Below are positions 57,415-63,732 of a stretch of 64,000 nt of DNA, one piece after another. This DNA is from Norana najaformis (Eukaryota; Annelida; Clitellata; Crassiclitellata; Hormogastridae). The position numbers and the translations under genes were made by a program. Each line of letters opens with the position of its first letter. Within the stretch, counting starts at the first letter, position 1. The DNA lies in assembly GCA_964023275.1 (NCBI GenBank), contig OZ029928.1, positions 17,862,599-17,926,598 of the forward strand, written 5' to 3'. The notes below the pieces were generated by a model that was given only the letters and a program-made list of their open reading frames with translations, had not been told where the DNA came from and did not search any database.

Positions 57415-60291
57415 CAAATCAGTCAATGTATCAGTCAGACAGCCAGCCAGGCAGACAGGCATGCCACTCTTGTCATCATAATTTTCGTCGACACGTTATC
57501 ATAATCGTCATTATCATCATTATTCTTGTCGTAATCATAATGTCGTCAAATTCCTAATCAGCATCGTCATCATAATCGTCGTTACTGTCACAAACGTCGT
57601 TGACATAACTGATGTCGTCATCATACATCGTCTTCGTCATCATAATCGACGTCATTATCATAATCGTCGTTGTTATCATAAATGATGTCGTCATAATCGA
57701 CGTCATTGTCATCATAATCGACGTCATTCTCATTATAATCGACGTCATCGTCATCATAATCGACGTCATTCTCATCATAATCGACGTCATCGTCATCATA
57801 ATCGAAGTCATCGTCATCATAATCGACGTCATTGTCATCATAATCGACGTTACTGTCATCATAATCGACGTCATCGTCGTGCTTACTGGCGTATTCGACG
57901 CCGACTTCTTCAATGAGCATATGCTCCATGTCGTCGTCTTCTTCCATCTGCTCGAACATGAAGATGTGATACTCGATGTCTTCCTCCTGGAAGTGACGCA
58001 TGACGGCGCTCATCGCCAGGTAGCAGAACCGACTGAAGATCTCCGAATGACCGTCTGCCGAATACAGTACCTGTAATTATGGCCAAGTACACCCTCTGTC
58101 AGTATGGCCAAGTACACCCTCTGTCAGTATGGCCAAGTACACCCTCTGTCAGTATGGCCAAGTACACCCTCTGTCAGTATGGCCAAGTACACCCTCTGTC
58201 AGTATGGCCAAGTACACCCTCTGTCAGTATGGCCAAGTACACCCTCTGTCAGTATGGCCAAGTACACCCTCTGTCAGTATGGCCAAGTACACCCTCTGTC
58301 AGTACGGCCAAAAGGAGAATCTGCCAGTATCTGTCGTTTGGCAGAGTTGAGTATTTGTCATTCTGGCCCAGTTATATTTTGTGTAGGCCTTCATATGTAG
58401 CTCAGGTATATTGCTTCCCTTCAAGGTATATGTCGGGCAATATGTGCTTGTATGTGTGGTAGAGTTCATTTCTACCGATTATGATGATTATTCTCGTCCA
58501 GTTCGCATTGTACAGTTTTCATCTTTTATTCTCGAAATATCATTCAGCACTTGAATGTTCTTCGAATGATTGTTTGACATAACGCGAGCGCGATTCTAGT
58601 TCGATTGTGGAGCGAGCCAGAAGCCTAAGCCTAAGACAAACCTTTACTCTATTTTACCCGGTAGTGTCGATAAGATACTAGACACTACTCCGACTACATT
58701 TCTAACTGCGTTCTATCTCCGAGCATAGAATCTCAGAGCTAATCGACTGATCTGTATGGTCTCTCAAACCAGACTCCCTTAGTATAGATCCTGTCTGAGG
58801 TACTCTCGTCCGGCGATATGTGTCGGACTCCCATTGGTCAATAGTTATGGAGTTACTCCGGATAGTCTATTTGATTGGACGCTAGGATTCTCTTTGTCTG
58901 AAATCTTCAGCGTGGTTTGTCTGTATACCACTCTGTGACTGATTCCGTGTTGCTCTGTTGATCTTGGCGTGTCCTCTGGCTTGACTCCGTTTCTACCTGC
59001 GTCTGTATCTGTACAGGTTTGGCCTTATGTATTCTTGCCTGTCTCTGCAAAGCTCTCTGATTGGGCTGGTGAGTCAGTTGTATGAAATCTAAGATTTCCT
59101 CTACCTATCTGGACCAAGTAATAAATCAGACACCCTACTGACTACTCGCTGACCGGGGCCGCTGATGTAAACCAGGTGTTGGTATCAGTTTTCTGTGATT
59201 AGCTGTCCTCTCTCTTCCTAACCTCCAATAACTTCTATAGTGGCTAGATTTACTGTGTAGTGTGATATACTACAATAGCTTACTCAAATTAACTTGGCTA
59301 TATATGTATGTATGTATGTATGCATGTGTATGTATGTATGTATGTATGCATGTGTATGTATGTATGCATGTGTGTATGTATATATGTATGTAAGTATATA
59401 TGCATATATGTATGTATGTATGTATGTATTTATGTATGTATGTATGTATGTAGGCATGTGTGTGGATGGATATGTGCTTATAAGTCTGCTTGTGTTTATA
59501 TATGCATGTTTGCACGTGTGTATGTATGCATGTATGTATGCATGTATGTATGTGTGTATGTACGTGTGTATGACATCGTAAGTACGTACTTTTCTAAATA
59601 AGTATCTGGGCAATTATATAGCGCCTCTAAAGTACCCTCTCAGTACCTTGGTGTTCTTCCAGTTGTAGCTGTGGACCATCTTGTAGATGAACTTCGCCAT
59701 CCCGTCAAAGGTCACACCCACCCTCGTCAGCAGTGGGAACTCGGCTTTCTTCGCCCTCTTGTCCTTGCCGAAGTCGTGGGCCAAGCCCCCTGGGGTGATG
59801 ACCGGGATGTCCCAGGTGGGGGTGTAGCGGGCCACTGGGGCGAGACTGAAGTCGCAGACGGGGCCGAAGAAGACCTGGACTTTCTCAATCGCCATCATGT
59901 TGAAGGCCTCGATCGGAGCAGCTATCGTGTTACACTTGGAGTTGGCGTTGACCGTGGTGAACTCGAAGCCCGGCAGGACGGCCTTGACCTGGTCGCTGAT
60001 GAAGGCATACTGGATCGCCGGGAGACACTTCTGGATGGAGAACAGACGGTCGTTGTCTACCGGAAGAAGGACCCCGATGATGATCTGCTTACGGGGCTTC
60101 TTCGGGGACGAGCCAGCGGTCAAGGTCCGACTGGAGGTCAAGGTCCTGTTGGAGGTCAAGGTCCTGTTGGAGGTCGCGATCCGCTGTGCTTGGCAGGGTG
60201 GTGTGGATAGATTGAAGAGGTAGATGACGATGATGGTGAGGAGGAGGAGGAGAGATCTCCCTCTCAGGACCCCCTTCAGAGTTAAGGACAT
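38493..60291 (-). CDS. Receptor guanylate cyclase, natriuretic-peptide-receptor type, 23 exons
   Basis: Single-pass receptor that would make cGMP on ligand binding. 23 exons join in phase throughout: 3321 nt, about 1106 residues (NPR1/NPR2 are near 1050). Order: signal peptide ([18 protein letters not shown]), ANF-receptor fold to about 497 with juxtamembrane Cys pair (CGYNGSRC), TM helix about 504-525, kinase-homology domain about 563-800 with VAIKK Lys but HGNLKTSN in place of HRD (pseudokinase) and TDFGL kept, dimerisation helix about 852-890 ([10 protein letters not shown]), cyclase about 895-1095. Metal Asp in YYSDICGFT and GDAYM, guanine Glu and Cys ([15 protein letters not shown]) are present. 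The transition-state Arg of NTASRMES is Met1046 (NMAHMMES), so activity may be lost or altered. A Met 24 codons upstream (60363) is an alternative start. Three points need note: two GC-AG introns, heavy intronic repeats, and no obvious missing exon. Confidence 0.93.
38565..38792. repeat. CATAACATAACATAG-type minisatellite
   Basis: Degenerate 5-bp ATAAC units forming the last cyclase intron, abutting the exon 23 acceptor. Confidence 0.9.
38793..38856. repeat. (GAT)n microsatellite
   Basis: About 21 uninterrupted GAT units. 38935-39110 has further scattered GAT/GAC-rich sequence. Confidence 0.92.
39129..39220 (-). CDS. Receptor cyclase exon 22
   Basis: [27 protein letters not shown]. Acceptor TTAAAAG at the edge of a 28-bp tandem array; donor AAG|GTAAAA. 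Confidence 0.85.
39205..39605. repeat. 28-bp minisatellite, ~13 copies
   Basis: AACAATCATTCTCAACAATG then GAATTTTT repeats. The array touches exon 22 and its sequence forms the acceptor. Confidence 0.92.
39735..40280. repeat. Polypurine (GGAA)n tract, ~540 bp
   Basis: Almost pure A/G on the plus strand (GGAAGGAAGGAA with AAAGAAAG) in the cyclase intron after exon 21. Confidence 0.93.
40291..40389 (-). CDS. Receptor cyclase exon 21 (substituted catalytic Arg)
   Basis: [20 protein letters not shown] then [10 protein letters not shown]. The Asn is kept; Met (codon 40312-40310) replaces the usual Arg. Acceptor ATAAAG; donor AAT|GTCAGT, phase 1. Confidence 0.92.
40555..40880 (+). repeat. R6 tRNA-like repeat with (GATTA)n tail
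   Basis: TTTGGTCAATGATCATGCGG, B-box GGGTTCGACTCC, GGCAAGTCCTGCGATGCAC, GGGATACTTTACTA, then TTAGATTAGATTAG up to the exon 20 donor. Confidence 0.78.
40880..41054 (-). CDS. Receptor cyclase exon 20
   Basis: [41 protein letters not shown]: second metal Asp and guanine-selective Glu. Acceptor ATCCAG; donor G|GTATCT, phase 1. Confidence 0.94.
41270..41692. repeat. (TA)n and (AAT)n microsatellite
   Basis: ATAC/TA at 41275-41320, then about 360 bp of AATAATAAT with recurring ACAATAATAATGATACTAAT blocks. Confidence 0.9.
41734..41802 (-). CDS. Receptor cyclase exon 19
   Basis: 23 codons [20 protein letters not shown] then VYK. Acceptor TTGCAG; donor AAG|GTAGAA. Confidence 0.93.
41985..42345. repeat. 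CTTATACCTCTTCTTAGACC-type minisatellite
   Basis: Units of 12-24 bp in multiples of 3, giving open frames on both strands with no sign of being genes. Confidence 0.9.
42405..42545 (+). repeat. R4-related repeat, divergent
   Basis: CATAATCGTAATC, TTTCAGCAGCGCCCAAAAGT, AGAGCAAATAAGGGT. Confidence 0.5.
42545..42697 (+). repeat. R1 SINE, 5'-truncated
   Basis: GGCGTGGGGCCCATTCAAAT, GAAGGATCTCACCCAATCAA, GAAAAACGTCTACATTTACA. Confidence 0.7.
42700..42960 (+). mobile_element. MITE-like element, copy A
   Basis: From TTTTTTCTAGAAAAACAGG to GGTGCCGGAACGTCGTTCC. Ends carry inverted GGTTCCGGAAC / CGTTCCGGCACC-like sequence. Matches 43670-43930 in the opposite orientation. Confidence 0.65.
42980..43103 (-). 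CDS. Receptor cyclase exon 18 (catalytic Asp)
   Basis: [17 protein letters not shown], then [18 protein letters not shown] with the first metal-binding Asp. Acceptor TTCCAG; donor CAG|GTCAGC. An inverted pair of MITE-like elements flanks this exon. Confidence 0.93.
43225..43592. repeat. ACC-rich minisatellite
   Basis: CACCACCACCATCTCGACC units, about 15 bp, on the 5' side of exon 18 in the minus-strand gene. Confidence 0.9.
43670..43930 (-). mobile_element. MITE-like element, copy B (inverted)
   Basis: GATGGAACGCTCCGGAACGG through to AACCTTTTTTCTAGAAAAAA. Reverse complement of copy A with substitutions. Confidence 0.65.
44005..44148 (-). CDS. Receptor cyclase exon 17 (dimerisation helix)
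   Basis: [45 protein letters not shown]. Acceptor TTGCAG; donor CCGAG|GCAAGA is GC-type and is required for the SVAVQL continuation. Confidence 0.9.
44190..44880. repeat. (CTGT)n then (CT)n/(CTTT)n array
   Basis: TCTGTCTGTGTGTC at 44190-44480, CT/CTTT pyrimidine tract at 44490-44880. Long Ser/Leu/Cys frames here are artefacts. Confidence 0.92.
44881..45040 (+). repeat. R4 repeat
   Basis: TTTATACAGCGCCCAATGAA, AAACAAAATCGACAGGCAAA, CAGGTCAAGGTCCAGGAGTC. Confidence 0.72.
45076..45268 (-). CDS. Receptor cyclase exon 16 (KHD end)
   Basis: [36 protein letters not shown]. Acceptor CTGCAG; donor AG|GTAGGC, phase 2. Confidence 0.93.
45280..45462. repeat. (CATA)n microsatellite
   Basis: CATACATACATACGTATACA units beside the exon 16 acceptor. 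Confidence 0.9.
45565..46180. repeat. (GTAT)n array
   Basis: About 600 bp of GTATGTATGTGTG, the reverse-complement class of the array at 45280-45462 in the same intron. Confidence 0.93.
46345..46530 (-). repeat. R7 fragment and (GATTA)n tracts
   Basis: GCATTATGATAACGGCGCTG, TAGAAGTC, then TAGATTAGATTAGATT. Confidence 0.6.
46546..46701 (-). CDS. Receptor cyclase exon 15 (KHD)
   Basis: [38 protein letters not shown]. Acceptor GCGCAG; donor CAG|GTCGGG, phase 1. Confidence 0.93.
46740..46965. repeat. Degenerate CCAGTCCAATCTAATCCAGT repeat
   Basis: Units of about 10-20 bp with AGTCCAATC. Confidence 0.75.
47040..47300 (+). repeat. R4 repeat, near complete
   Basis: TTGTAATCGTAAACTCGAGA, CTACAGCGCCCAACAAAAGC, ACGGCTACGGTGGATGGTGC. 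Confidence 0.78.
47343..47478 (+). repeat. R4-related repeat
   Basis: CGTAATCGTAATCTACGGAT, TTAGCGCCCAAAAAGCC, GGTTCGGTTCCAGGTCGAGA. Confidence 0.62.
47549..47714 (-). CDS. Receptor cyclase exon 14 (pseudo-catalytic loop)
   Basis: [20 protein letters not shown] then [15 protein letters not shown]. The catalytic-loop Asp is replaced (HGNLK). The earlier donor-like CG|GTGTCG breaks the frame; GAA|GTAAAC keeps it. Confidence 0.9.
47800..48100. repeat. (GTAT)n/(CATA)n microsatellite
   Basis: TATGTATGTATGCATGCATG repeats in the intron between cyclase exons 13 and 14. Confidence 0.9.
48230..48436. repeat. (ATTC)n/(AATC)n microsatellite
   Basis: TCAATCATTCAATCATTCAG units ending about 5 bp from the exon 13 donor. 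Confidence 0.88.
48438..48509 (-). CDS. Receptor cyclase exon 13 (KHD)
   Basis: 24 codons [20 protein letters not shown] then DIVR. Acceptor TTGTAG; donor AGG|GTCAGT. Confidence 0.9.
48740..49048 (+). repeat. ~41-bp minisatellite of tRNA-like A-box units
   Basis: Seven to eight copies of GGTAGCCTATTGGTTAGAGC plus TCTTGGCATGTATGTAGGTCAC, matching the R3 head. Confidence 0.82.
49060..49275 (+). mobile_element. LINE 3' coding remnant
   Basis: Reads [39 protein letters not shown][13 protein letters not shown]: the ending of a non-LTR endonuclease-RT with a stop in it. Lies in the cyclase intron, antisense to the gene. Confidence 0.65.
49412..49516 (-). CDS. Receptor cyclase exon 12 (KHD hinge)
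   Basis: [20 protein letters not shown] then [12 protein letters not shown]. Acceptor TTGCAG; donor CAG|GTTAGA. Confidence 0.92.
49545..49802 (+). repeat. R1 tRNA-like SINE, full length
   Basis: Best full copy: TACATTGGTTAACGCGTACG, GGATGCCGGTTCGCATACCG, GGCGTGGCGCCCACTCAAAC, and a tail ending GAAAAACGTTCAAATTTACA. Confidence 0.82.
50095..50312. repeat. AGGTCAGAGAAGGTCAGGTC-type tandem repeat
   Basis: About 20 AGGTCA or GTCAGA units in varied spacing. 49803-50094 has scattered AATCTAATCC scraps. Confidence 0.85.
50436..50510 (-). CDS. Receptor cyclase exon 11 (KHD Lys)
   Basis: [20 protein letters not shown] then LELKQ: the VAIK-type Lys of the pseudokinase. Acceptor TTTTAG; donor CAG|GTGAAG. 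Confidence 0.9.
50610..50805. repeat. AGAACAGAATAGAACAGAAT repeat
   Basis: 5-bp AGAAC/AGAAT units passing into GATTAGATTAGAA. Confidence 0.85.
50808..51212. repeat. 19-bp minisatellite, ~21 copies
   Basis: ATGGTAGGGGGTCATCCAA with TACA/AGAG/ATCG variants that recur in a fixed order every four to five units. Confidence 0.92.
51173..51427 (-). other. Unassigned open frame in cyclase intron
   Basis: 84 codons on the minus strand including [20 protein letters not shown]. Not a cyclase exon; possibly a transposon remnant. No family recognised. Confidence 0.25.
51413..51740. repeat. 29-bp minisatellite, 11 copies
   Basis: AATCAGCAATTAATAATCAG then TAAGTACTC. In the first six copies AACCAG and AATCAG alternate; the last five all read AATCAG. 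Confidence 0.95.
52018..52618. repeat. GATGGTGGT-type higher-order array
   Basis: GGTGGTGATGATGATGGCGG blocks repeat with a period near 105 bp in 52050-52400. Ends 17 bp from the exon 10 donor. Confidence 0.92.
52635..52727 (-). CDS. Receptor cyclase exon 10
   Basis: [20 protein letters not shown] and VYTKIGSYK, entering the kinase-homology domain. Acceptor ATGTAG; donor AAG|GTACTT. Confidence 0.82.
53112..53220 (-). CDS. Receptor cyclase exon 9
   Basis: [20 protein letters not shown], the start of the cytoplasmic region (NPR IRWEELQF). Acceptor TCCAAG; donor GTT|GTAAGT. Confidence 0.88.
53240..53548. repeat. (GAAT)n microsatellite
   Basis: GAATGAATGAACGAATG with AAAGAAAG interruptions between cyclase exons 8 and 9. 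Confidence 0.9.
53594..53678 (-). CDS. Receptor cyclase exon 8 (TM helix)
   Basis: [20 protein letters not shown] then LFY, one clear membrane helix. Acceptor TTTCAG; donor AA|GTAAGT, phase 2. Confidence 0.88.
53745..53885. repeat. AACAG and GATTA short repeats
   Basis: AACAGAACATAACAGAAC passing into TAGATTAGATTG. Confidence 0.75.
53894..54032 (-). CDS. Receptor cyclase exon 7 (juxtamembrane)
   Basis: [20 protein letters not shown] then GSRCPAQ: the paired juxtamembrane Cys of NPRs. Acceptor GAATAG; donor AAG|GTATAA, phase 1. Confidence 0.87.
54210..54405 (+). repeat. R4 repeat
   Basis: CGTAATCGTAATCGTAAACT, ACAGCGCCCAACGAATGC, GACGGCTATGGTGGGTGGTG. Confidence 0.75.
54573..54664 (-). CDS. 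Receptor cyclase exon 6
   Basis: [20 protein letters not shown], the membrane-proximal ANF-receptor strand. Acceptor TTTCAG; donor CAC|GTGAGT. Confidence 0.88.
54675..54838. repeat. GTAAAAGTAAAAG repeat
   Basis: A-rich units AAAGTAAAAGT upstream of exon 6. Confidence 0.85.
54845..54965 (+). repeat. Dispersed-element tail ending in (GAAT)n
   Basis: CCTAAGACCTGGGCGCTATA then TAAATG and GAATGAATAAATGAATG. Same ending as 12480-12560. Confidence 0.5.
55025..55262. repeat. 10-bp TTCTATTCTG minisatellite
   Basis: TTCTGTTCTATTCTGTTCTA over about 230 bp. Confidence 0.92.
55353..55488 (-). CDS. Receptor cyclase exon 5
   Basis: [20 protein letters not shown], conserved in NPRs. Acceptor GTTCAG. The frame requires donor AGCG|GCGAGT, a GC-AG intron, giving ISG-ITG across the junction (NPR HGVTG). 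Confidence 0.85.
55485..55605. repeat. Tandem copies of the exon 5 acceptor
   Basis: On the minus strand TGTTCAG|GTGAAT recurs with AG preceding 55488, 55528 and (TTGAAT form) 55566, embedded in a ~40-bp repeat (CACCTGAACAGGTAAACATG). Confidence 0.7.
55612..55802. repeat. (GAT/GAC)n microsatellite
   Basis: GATGATGACGACGACG repeat next to the exon 4 donor. Confidence 0.9.
55812..55995 (-). CDS. Receptor cyclase exon 4
   Basis: [20 protein letters not shown] then [13 protein letters not shown]. Acceptor ACTGAG chosen by phase; donor GAG|GTATGC. Confidence 0.88.
56123..56282 (+). repeat. R2 SINE, 5'-truncated
   Basis: GGGTTCGAATCTGCCTCAAT through GGGAAACCACCTCACTCATC to GAGAACTCATCATCATC. Confidence 0.8.
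56270..56635. repeat. (ATC)n microsatellite at SINE tail
   Basis: TCATCATCACCATC array of about 360 bp directly continuing the R2 tail. Confidence 0.92.
56640..56955 (+). mobile_element. LINE 3' end, CR1/L2-like
   Basis: Reads [16 protein letters not shown] in one frame and [19 protein letters not shown]-stop in another, the typical end of a CR1/L2-type ORF2 with a frameshift between. Antisense to the cyclase gene. Confidence 0.7.
56987..57098 (-). CDS. Receptor cyclase exon 3
   Basis: Encodes [20 protein letters not shown] and [11 protein letters not shown], typical of the ANF-receptor second lobe. Acceptor GTCTAG; donor AG|GTAAGT, phase 2. Confidence 0.88.
57165..57212 (-). repeat. R7 fragment
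   Basis: GGTAACGGCGCTATAGAAGT then CATTAGACTAGATT. Confidence 0.55.
57262..57450. repeat. (CCAG)n / CCCGG minisatellite
   Basis: CCAGCCAGCCAG with CCCGGCCAGCCCGGC interruptions. Confidence 0.92.
57610..57888. repeat. 21-bp minisatellite at exon 2 donor
   Basis: ATAATCGACGTCATCGTCAT units; on the minus strand they stay open in frame with exon 2 as DVDYDDN-type acidic repeats. Confidence 0.9.
57887..58070 (-). CDS. Receptor cyclase exon 2
   Basis: Encodes [20 protein letters not shown] and an acidic stretch [11 protein letters not shown]. Acceptor TTACAG; donor CCA|GTAAGC, phase 1. Frame stays open into the downstream 21-bp repeat if unspliced. Confidence 0.85.
58076..58312. repeat. 25-bp minisatellite, ~9 copies
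   Basis: TATGGCCAAGTACACCCTCT then GTCAG, essentially identical copies beginning about 8 bp from the exon 2 acceptor. Confidence 0.95.
58400..59290. other. Repeat-poor unassigned stretch in cyclase intron 1
   Basis: About 890 bp without tandem repeats or recognised coding sequence. Contains CCATTGGTCAATAG, AATAAATCAGACACC and TTGGTATCAG; an old LTR fragment is one weak possibility. Confidence 0.3.
59292..59580. repeat. (GTAT)n array
   Basis: TATGTATGTATGCATGTG repeats ending about 65 bp from the exon 1 donor. Confidence 0.9.
59647..60291 (-). CDS. Receptor cyclase exon 1 (signal peptide, ANF-receptor lobe)
   Basis: 215 codons from Met 60291: signal peptide, a Thr/Ser/Asn repeat region ([18 protein letters not shown]), then [31 protein letters not shown] and the Trp-rich WKNTK. 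Donor AAG|GTACTG. Confidence 0.92.
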
Positions 60292-60414
60292 CCTTGGATC
60301 GCGGGACTTGAAGACTGTGTCGAAAACGAGGTATGACTGTCGGCTAAATCCAACGAGCAGCAAGGTACATCCGGTTAAGGAAATCGTCCTTCTCGTCTTC
60401 CATTTAATCCTTAC

Positions 60415-60645
60415 CGGCCGTAATTCTGTGTAATCGTAAACTTTGAATTTAAGGTAAGTGTAATCGTAAACTTTGTATCGTAGTTATTAACGATCATTGT
60501 AATAATCCTCTGGATTGACGTTACACGTAATTGTAAACTTTGTACTGTAGCTGTTACCGGTTACCGTAATAGTACTCTGAATTTACGGTAAACGTAACTG
60601 TAAACTTCGAACGTATCGTAACTGGAAACGTACTCTCGATTTATA
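60415..60645. repeat. Degenerate GTAATCGTAAACTTTG repeat upstream of cyclase
   Basis: Five or so units of about 30-60 bp with CGTAA.TGTAAACTT in the likely promoter/5' region of the cyclase gene. 60646-61065 has no recognised feature. Confidence 0.6.
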
Positions 60646-61067
60646 TGGCGAATATTACTAGCAAGCAGTATCTCAAGCAGTACATGAAGCAGTACCTCAG
60701 AGTACCTCAACCCAGACCTTCTGTCAGAAGGAAGAAAGCGTTGACTGGATCGAGTGATCCACTAGATCGAAGACCTTACTCTTCTCGAAACAACATCACT
60801 CCTTCTGGAACGTACTCCATAACAGTTGAAATCTTCATCCGGTGACTGTTGACAGTTATGACAGACCGCCAACCACATCGATCAACTGTTGTAAACACGG
60901 CCAAGACCCTAAACGGCAAAAGCTGGTGTGGTGCAAAATTTGTTATCAGGCGAAATCGATTCCGCCTCCGCTCCCAACAATTTACACAACAATTTTATGA
61001 ACTTCCATCGTTGCCTTGATAGTAAAATTTGATAGGAAGCGATGTTTTAGTAAGAGAAAATATAAAT

Positions 61068-61310
61068 GTAAATTTGCATGTTTTTATAGCGACCGTATGG
61101 CCTCAACTCTGCTTATTTTGCAATGAATTCATCGGGTGAGGTCCTTCAACACTCTGTCAATTTGAATGGGCGCCATGCCATTTAAGGTCCCCGTGTACGG
61201 ACAATACTAGATTCAAATCTCTGAAATAAGCCACAGTCGCTTCGCGAACCGGCATCCTGACGCACAGAGGCACCTTGACGTACGTTTTAACCAATAAGAT
61301 AACTGGGCCA
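61068..61310 (-). repeat. R1 tRNA-like SINE
   Basis: Minus-strand near-full copy: GGTTAAAACGTACGTCAAGG, GGATGCCGGTTCGCGAAGC, to the tail at 61070. Confidence 0.78.
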
Positions 61311-61475
61311 GCTGAGATACTATGGCGACGATTGGACGTCAATGTGTGTCAGGTCAAGTGACACACTTTAACCAATGAGCTAACCAGCCCAGCTGAGATA
61401 CCATGGCGACGATTGGACGTCAATGTGTGTCGGGTCAAGTGACGCACGTTTTAACCAATGAGCTAACCAGGCCAG
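61300..61475. repeat. ~80-bp tandem duplication
   Basis: AGCTGAGATACTATGGCGAC and GATTGGACGTCAATGTGTGT occur twice, with ACACACTTTAACCAATGAGC between. Confidence 0.75.
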
Positions 61476-61529
61476 CCGAGACATATATTACGAGAGAAAT
61501 TCCAGCGTCTTGATCACGTGAACCAATCA

Positions 61530-61795
61530 CAATATATTGCGTAACTATTTTTCGCCCGGGCCTGATTTGGACGCACATCCCCGCAGCCACCGCCGCTTGG
61601 CTCGCAACTTTAAAGCCCTCCGCACCCATACCCCATTCTGTCCCCCTGCTCTCCCTACCTGCACTCGGTCTTGTCCATCGATGCGGCGCCGCAGGGCTAC
61701 CTTGCTCGCCCCATCTAGTTCTTGCCGGCCAAGGCCGGTTCAGGCCGAGATGATTTACATGTCAATGCACTCATAGACGCCAAGCGCCGTAAAGG
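61530..61795. other. GC-rich unassigned stretch
   Basis: Relatively C/G-rich with an 79-codon open frame of no recognised family; 61796-62055 is likewise unassigned. Confidence 0.3.
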
Positions 61796-62054
61796 TTGGT
61801 ATACGGTGTTCGAAAAGTGAAGGAATGTATTTGTTGATGTTACGAAAGCAGTTTTCGAAAACGCATAAATCACTGATCAGCTCGTTGTAAATGGTAAAAT
61901 TTATATAGAGGTTTTTGTAATTCAACCGAGAAACTGGTTAAGTTGTGCCTGAAAGCTTCGTTAAGATTTTTCACCATCGCTGCTCGTTTTAATGGGCTCC
62001 ACGCCATTTAAGACAGCGCCATAATCACGTGATTCACTCCTAAGAATAACGAGG

Positions 62055-62055
62055 T

Positions 62056-62119
<64 letters not shown>

Positions 62120-62347
62120 CTACATGATGGACCTGTTTGTTAACCATTTCCCAACACTGTTAATTGTTTTCAAGGTTAATATGGTTTCATGTTTTTATGA
62201 TTGTAGCTGAAAACTATGGTAAATTTGTTGAAATTGATCGACTGCAATTTCTTTACTTTTAAAGAATCACTGTTTTCTGAACACAGTGTATATTCAATGC
62301 GGTTGAAATATTGGTCTGTTTTTCAGACTCTTAAGTAAAACGAGGCG

Positions 62348-62388
<41 letters not shown>

Positions 62389-62403
62389 GGCAGGCAGGCA
62401 GAC

Positions 62404-62435
<32 letters not shown>
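62055..62435. repeat. Two (GACA)n microsatellites
   Basis: GACAGACAGACA at 62060-62118 and 62347-62433, each preceded by an AACGAGGNGAGA-like sequence. Confidence 0.9.
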
Positions 62436-62509
62436 CCCTATGTAGGTAAAAAACTACAACATAAACTGCATAAATCGCATCATGTGATGAACTGGCTCAC
62501 ATGACAGAT

Positions 62510-62602
62510 AAAACTCCGCCACTGCTTTTCGTGGAGTAATGCCAGTCCCAAGGATGGATAAAAGAGGAGGGCGACGTCAACGGTCTTTGAAACCGGAAGT
62601 CG
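62510..62602 (+). repeat. R5 repeat fragment
   Basis: AACTCCGCCACTGCTTTTCG, AATGCCAGTCCCAAGGATGG, GGAGGGCGACGTCAACGG. Confidence 0.6.
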
Positions 62603-62721
62603 GGCTACGTTTGGCGTTGAACAAACAAGCCCACCTTAACTTTGCCCCATTTCTTCCGCCCCCAAAATGAAAATCTGAAGCCACCCCTGGGAAGGACGGG
62701 CGATTGTCAAACCAAGTAAGT

Positions 62722-62940
62722 GCACACGTTTTTCTATGGCGACCGTATGGCCTCGACCCTGCTCACTTTTCAGTGAATTAATCGGGTAAGATCCTTCACC
62801 ACCACTGCCTTTTTGAATGGGCGCCACGCAATTTAAGGTCCCCGAGATTAAAATCTCTTAAATAAGCCACGATCGATTTGCTAACCGGCATCCTCACCCT
62901 CAGAGGCGTCTTGACGTACGCGTTAACCGATGTAGCTATC
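62722..62940 (-). repeat. R1 tRNA-like SINE
   Basis: Minus strand: CGGTTAACGCGTACGTCAAG head, GGATGCCGGTTAGCAAATC, tail at 62725-62760. Confidence 0.75.
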
Positions 62941-63135
62941 TAGTTCAGCTGAGTTACCATGGCGACGATTGTGACGTCAATGTGTGCCAGGTCAAGCGAG
63001 GCGCCTTGACGTACTTAACCAATGTAGCTAACCGGGTCAGCTGAGTTACCATGGCGACGATTGTTACGTCAATGTGTGCCAAGTCAAGCGAGGCACTTTG
63101 ACATACTTAACCAATGTAGATAACCGGGCCAGCTT
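62938..63135. repeat. ~85-bp tandem repeat
   Basis: CAGCTGAGTTACCATGGCGA, CGTCAATGTGTGCCAGGTCA and GAGGCGCCTTGACGTACTTA recur twice; related to 61300-61475. 63136-63730 holds nothing recognised. Confidence 0.78.
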
Positions 63136-63732
63136 GATCGCGGGACATTTAATTACGCAGAATCCTAACTGCACATTTATATTGCGCCTCTTCATATAAA
63201 CTCCTCAAAAGTTCTCCCGACCTCAATTCACGAAACAACTATGAAATACAGTGGTCTTCAACGGCAGAACTCCTTGATCCCACTTCGGAGTTTGTTTGTC
63301 CGGAACTCCTTTGAAGATAAACTACTCAGCAGCCCATCCAGCTCAAGCCCGGACGCATAAAATTTCTCAAGTGTTTATAAGAAGTTCAAGTAGAAGGCCC
63401 ACCCCTTGGCCAAAACATGCACATCGCCATTATCAAACTCAGAATCCCAGGTGTAACTCAAAATTCGGTCCCAAGATTAAATAAATGGGCTTAATCTTTG
63501 TGACCCCATTTTCTCGAGGACCCATTTACTTAAGTCACGAAATGCAGCCCAATTTTCAAAAAGTCCAGACTCTCAAAGCCCAATTCTTGAAAAGGTGGGT
63601 TGGGGCAGAGGTGTATTTGCTCCTCCACTTGTGACCCTACACGTAAGGGTGACATTTTAGTGTCAAAACCCTTGGGTTGACCCTGCATGTGCTTAGGGAG
63701 ACTTTAGTTATCCAAGCATTGCTCGCTACCTG

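Noticed and set aside
58076-58312. Array of 25-bp repeats resembling a CRISPR locus
   Set aside because: Repeats are contiguous with no spacers, lie in a eukaryotic intron, and no cas genes exist. The same applies to the 20-, 19-, 28-, 29- and 77-bp arrays.
60645-60845. 66-codon plus-strand frame just upstream of the cyclase start
   Set aside because: No family recognised, short and in a likely 5' region; could be chance.
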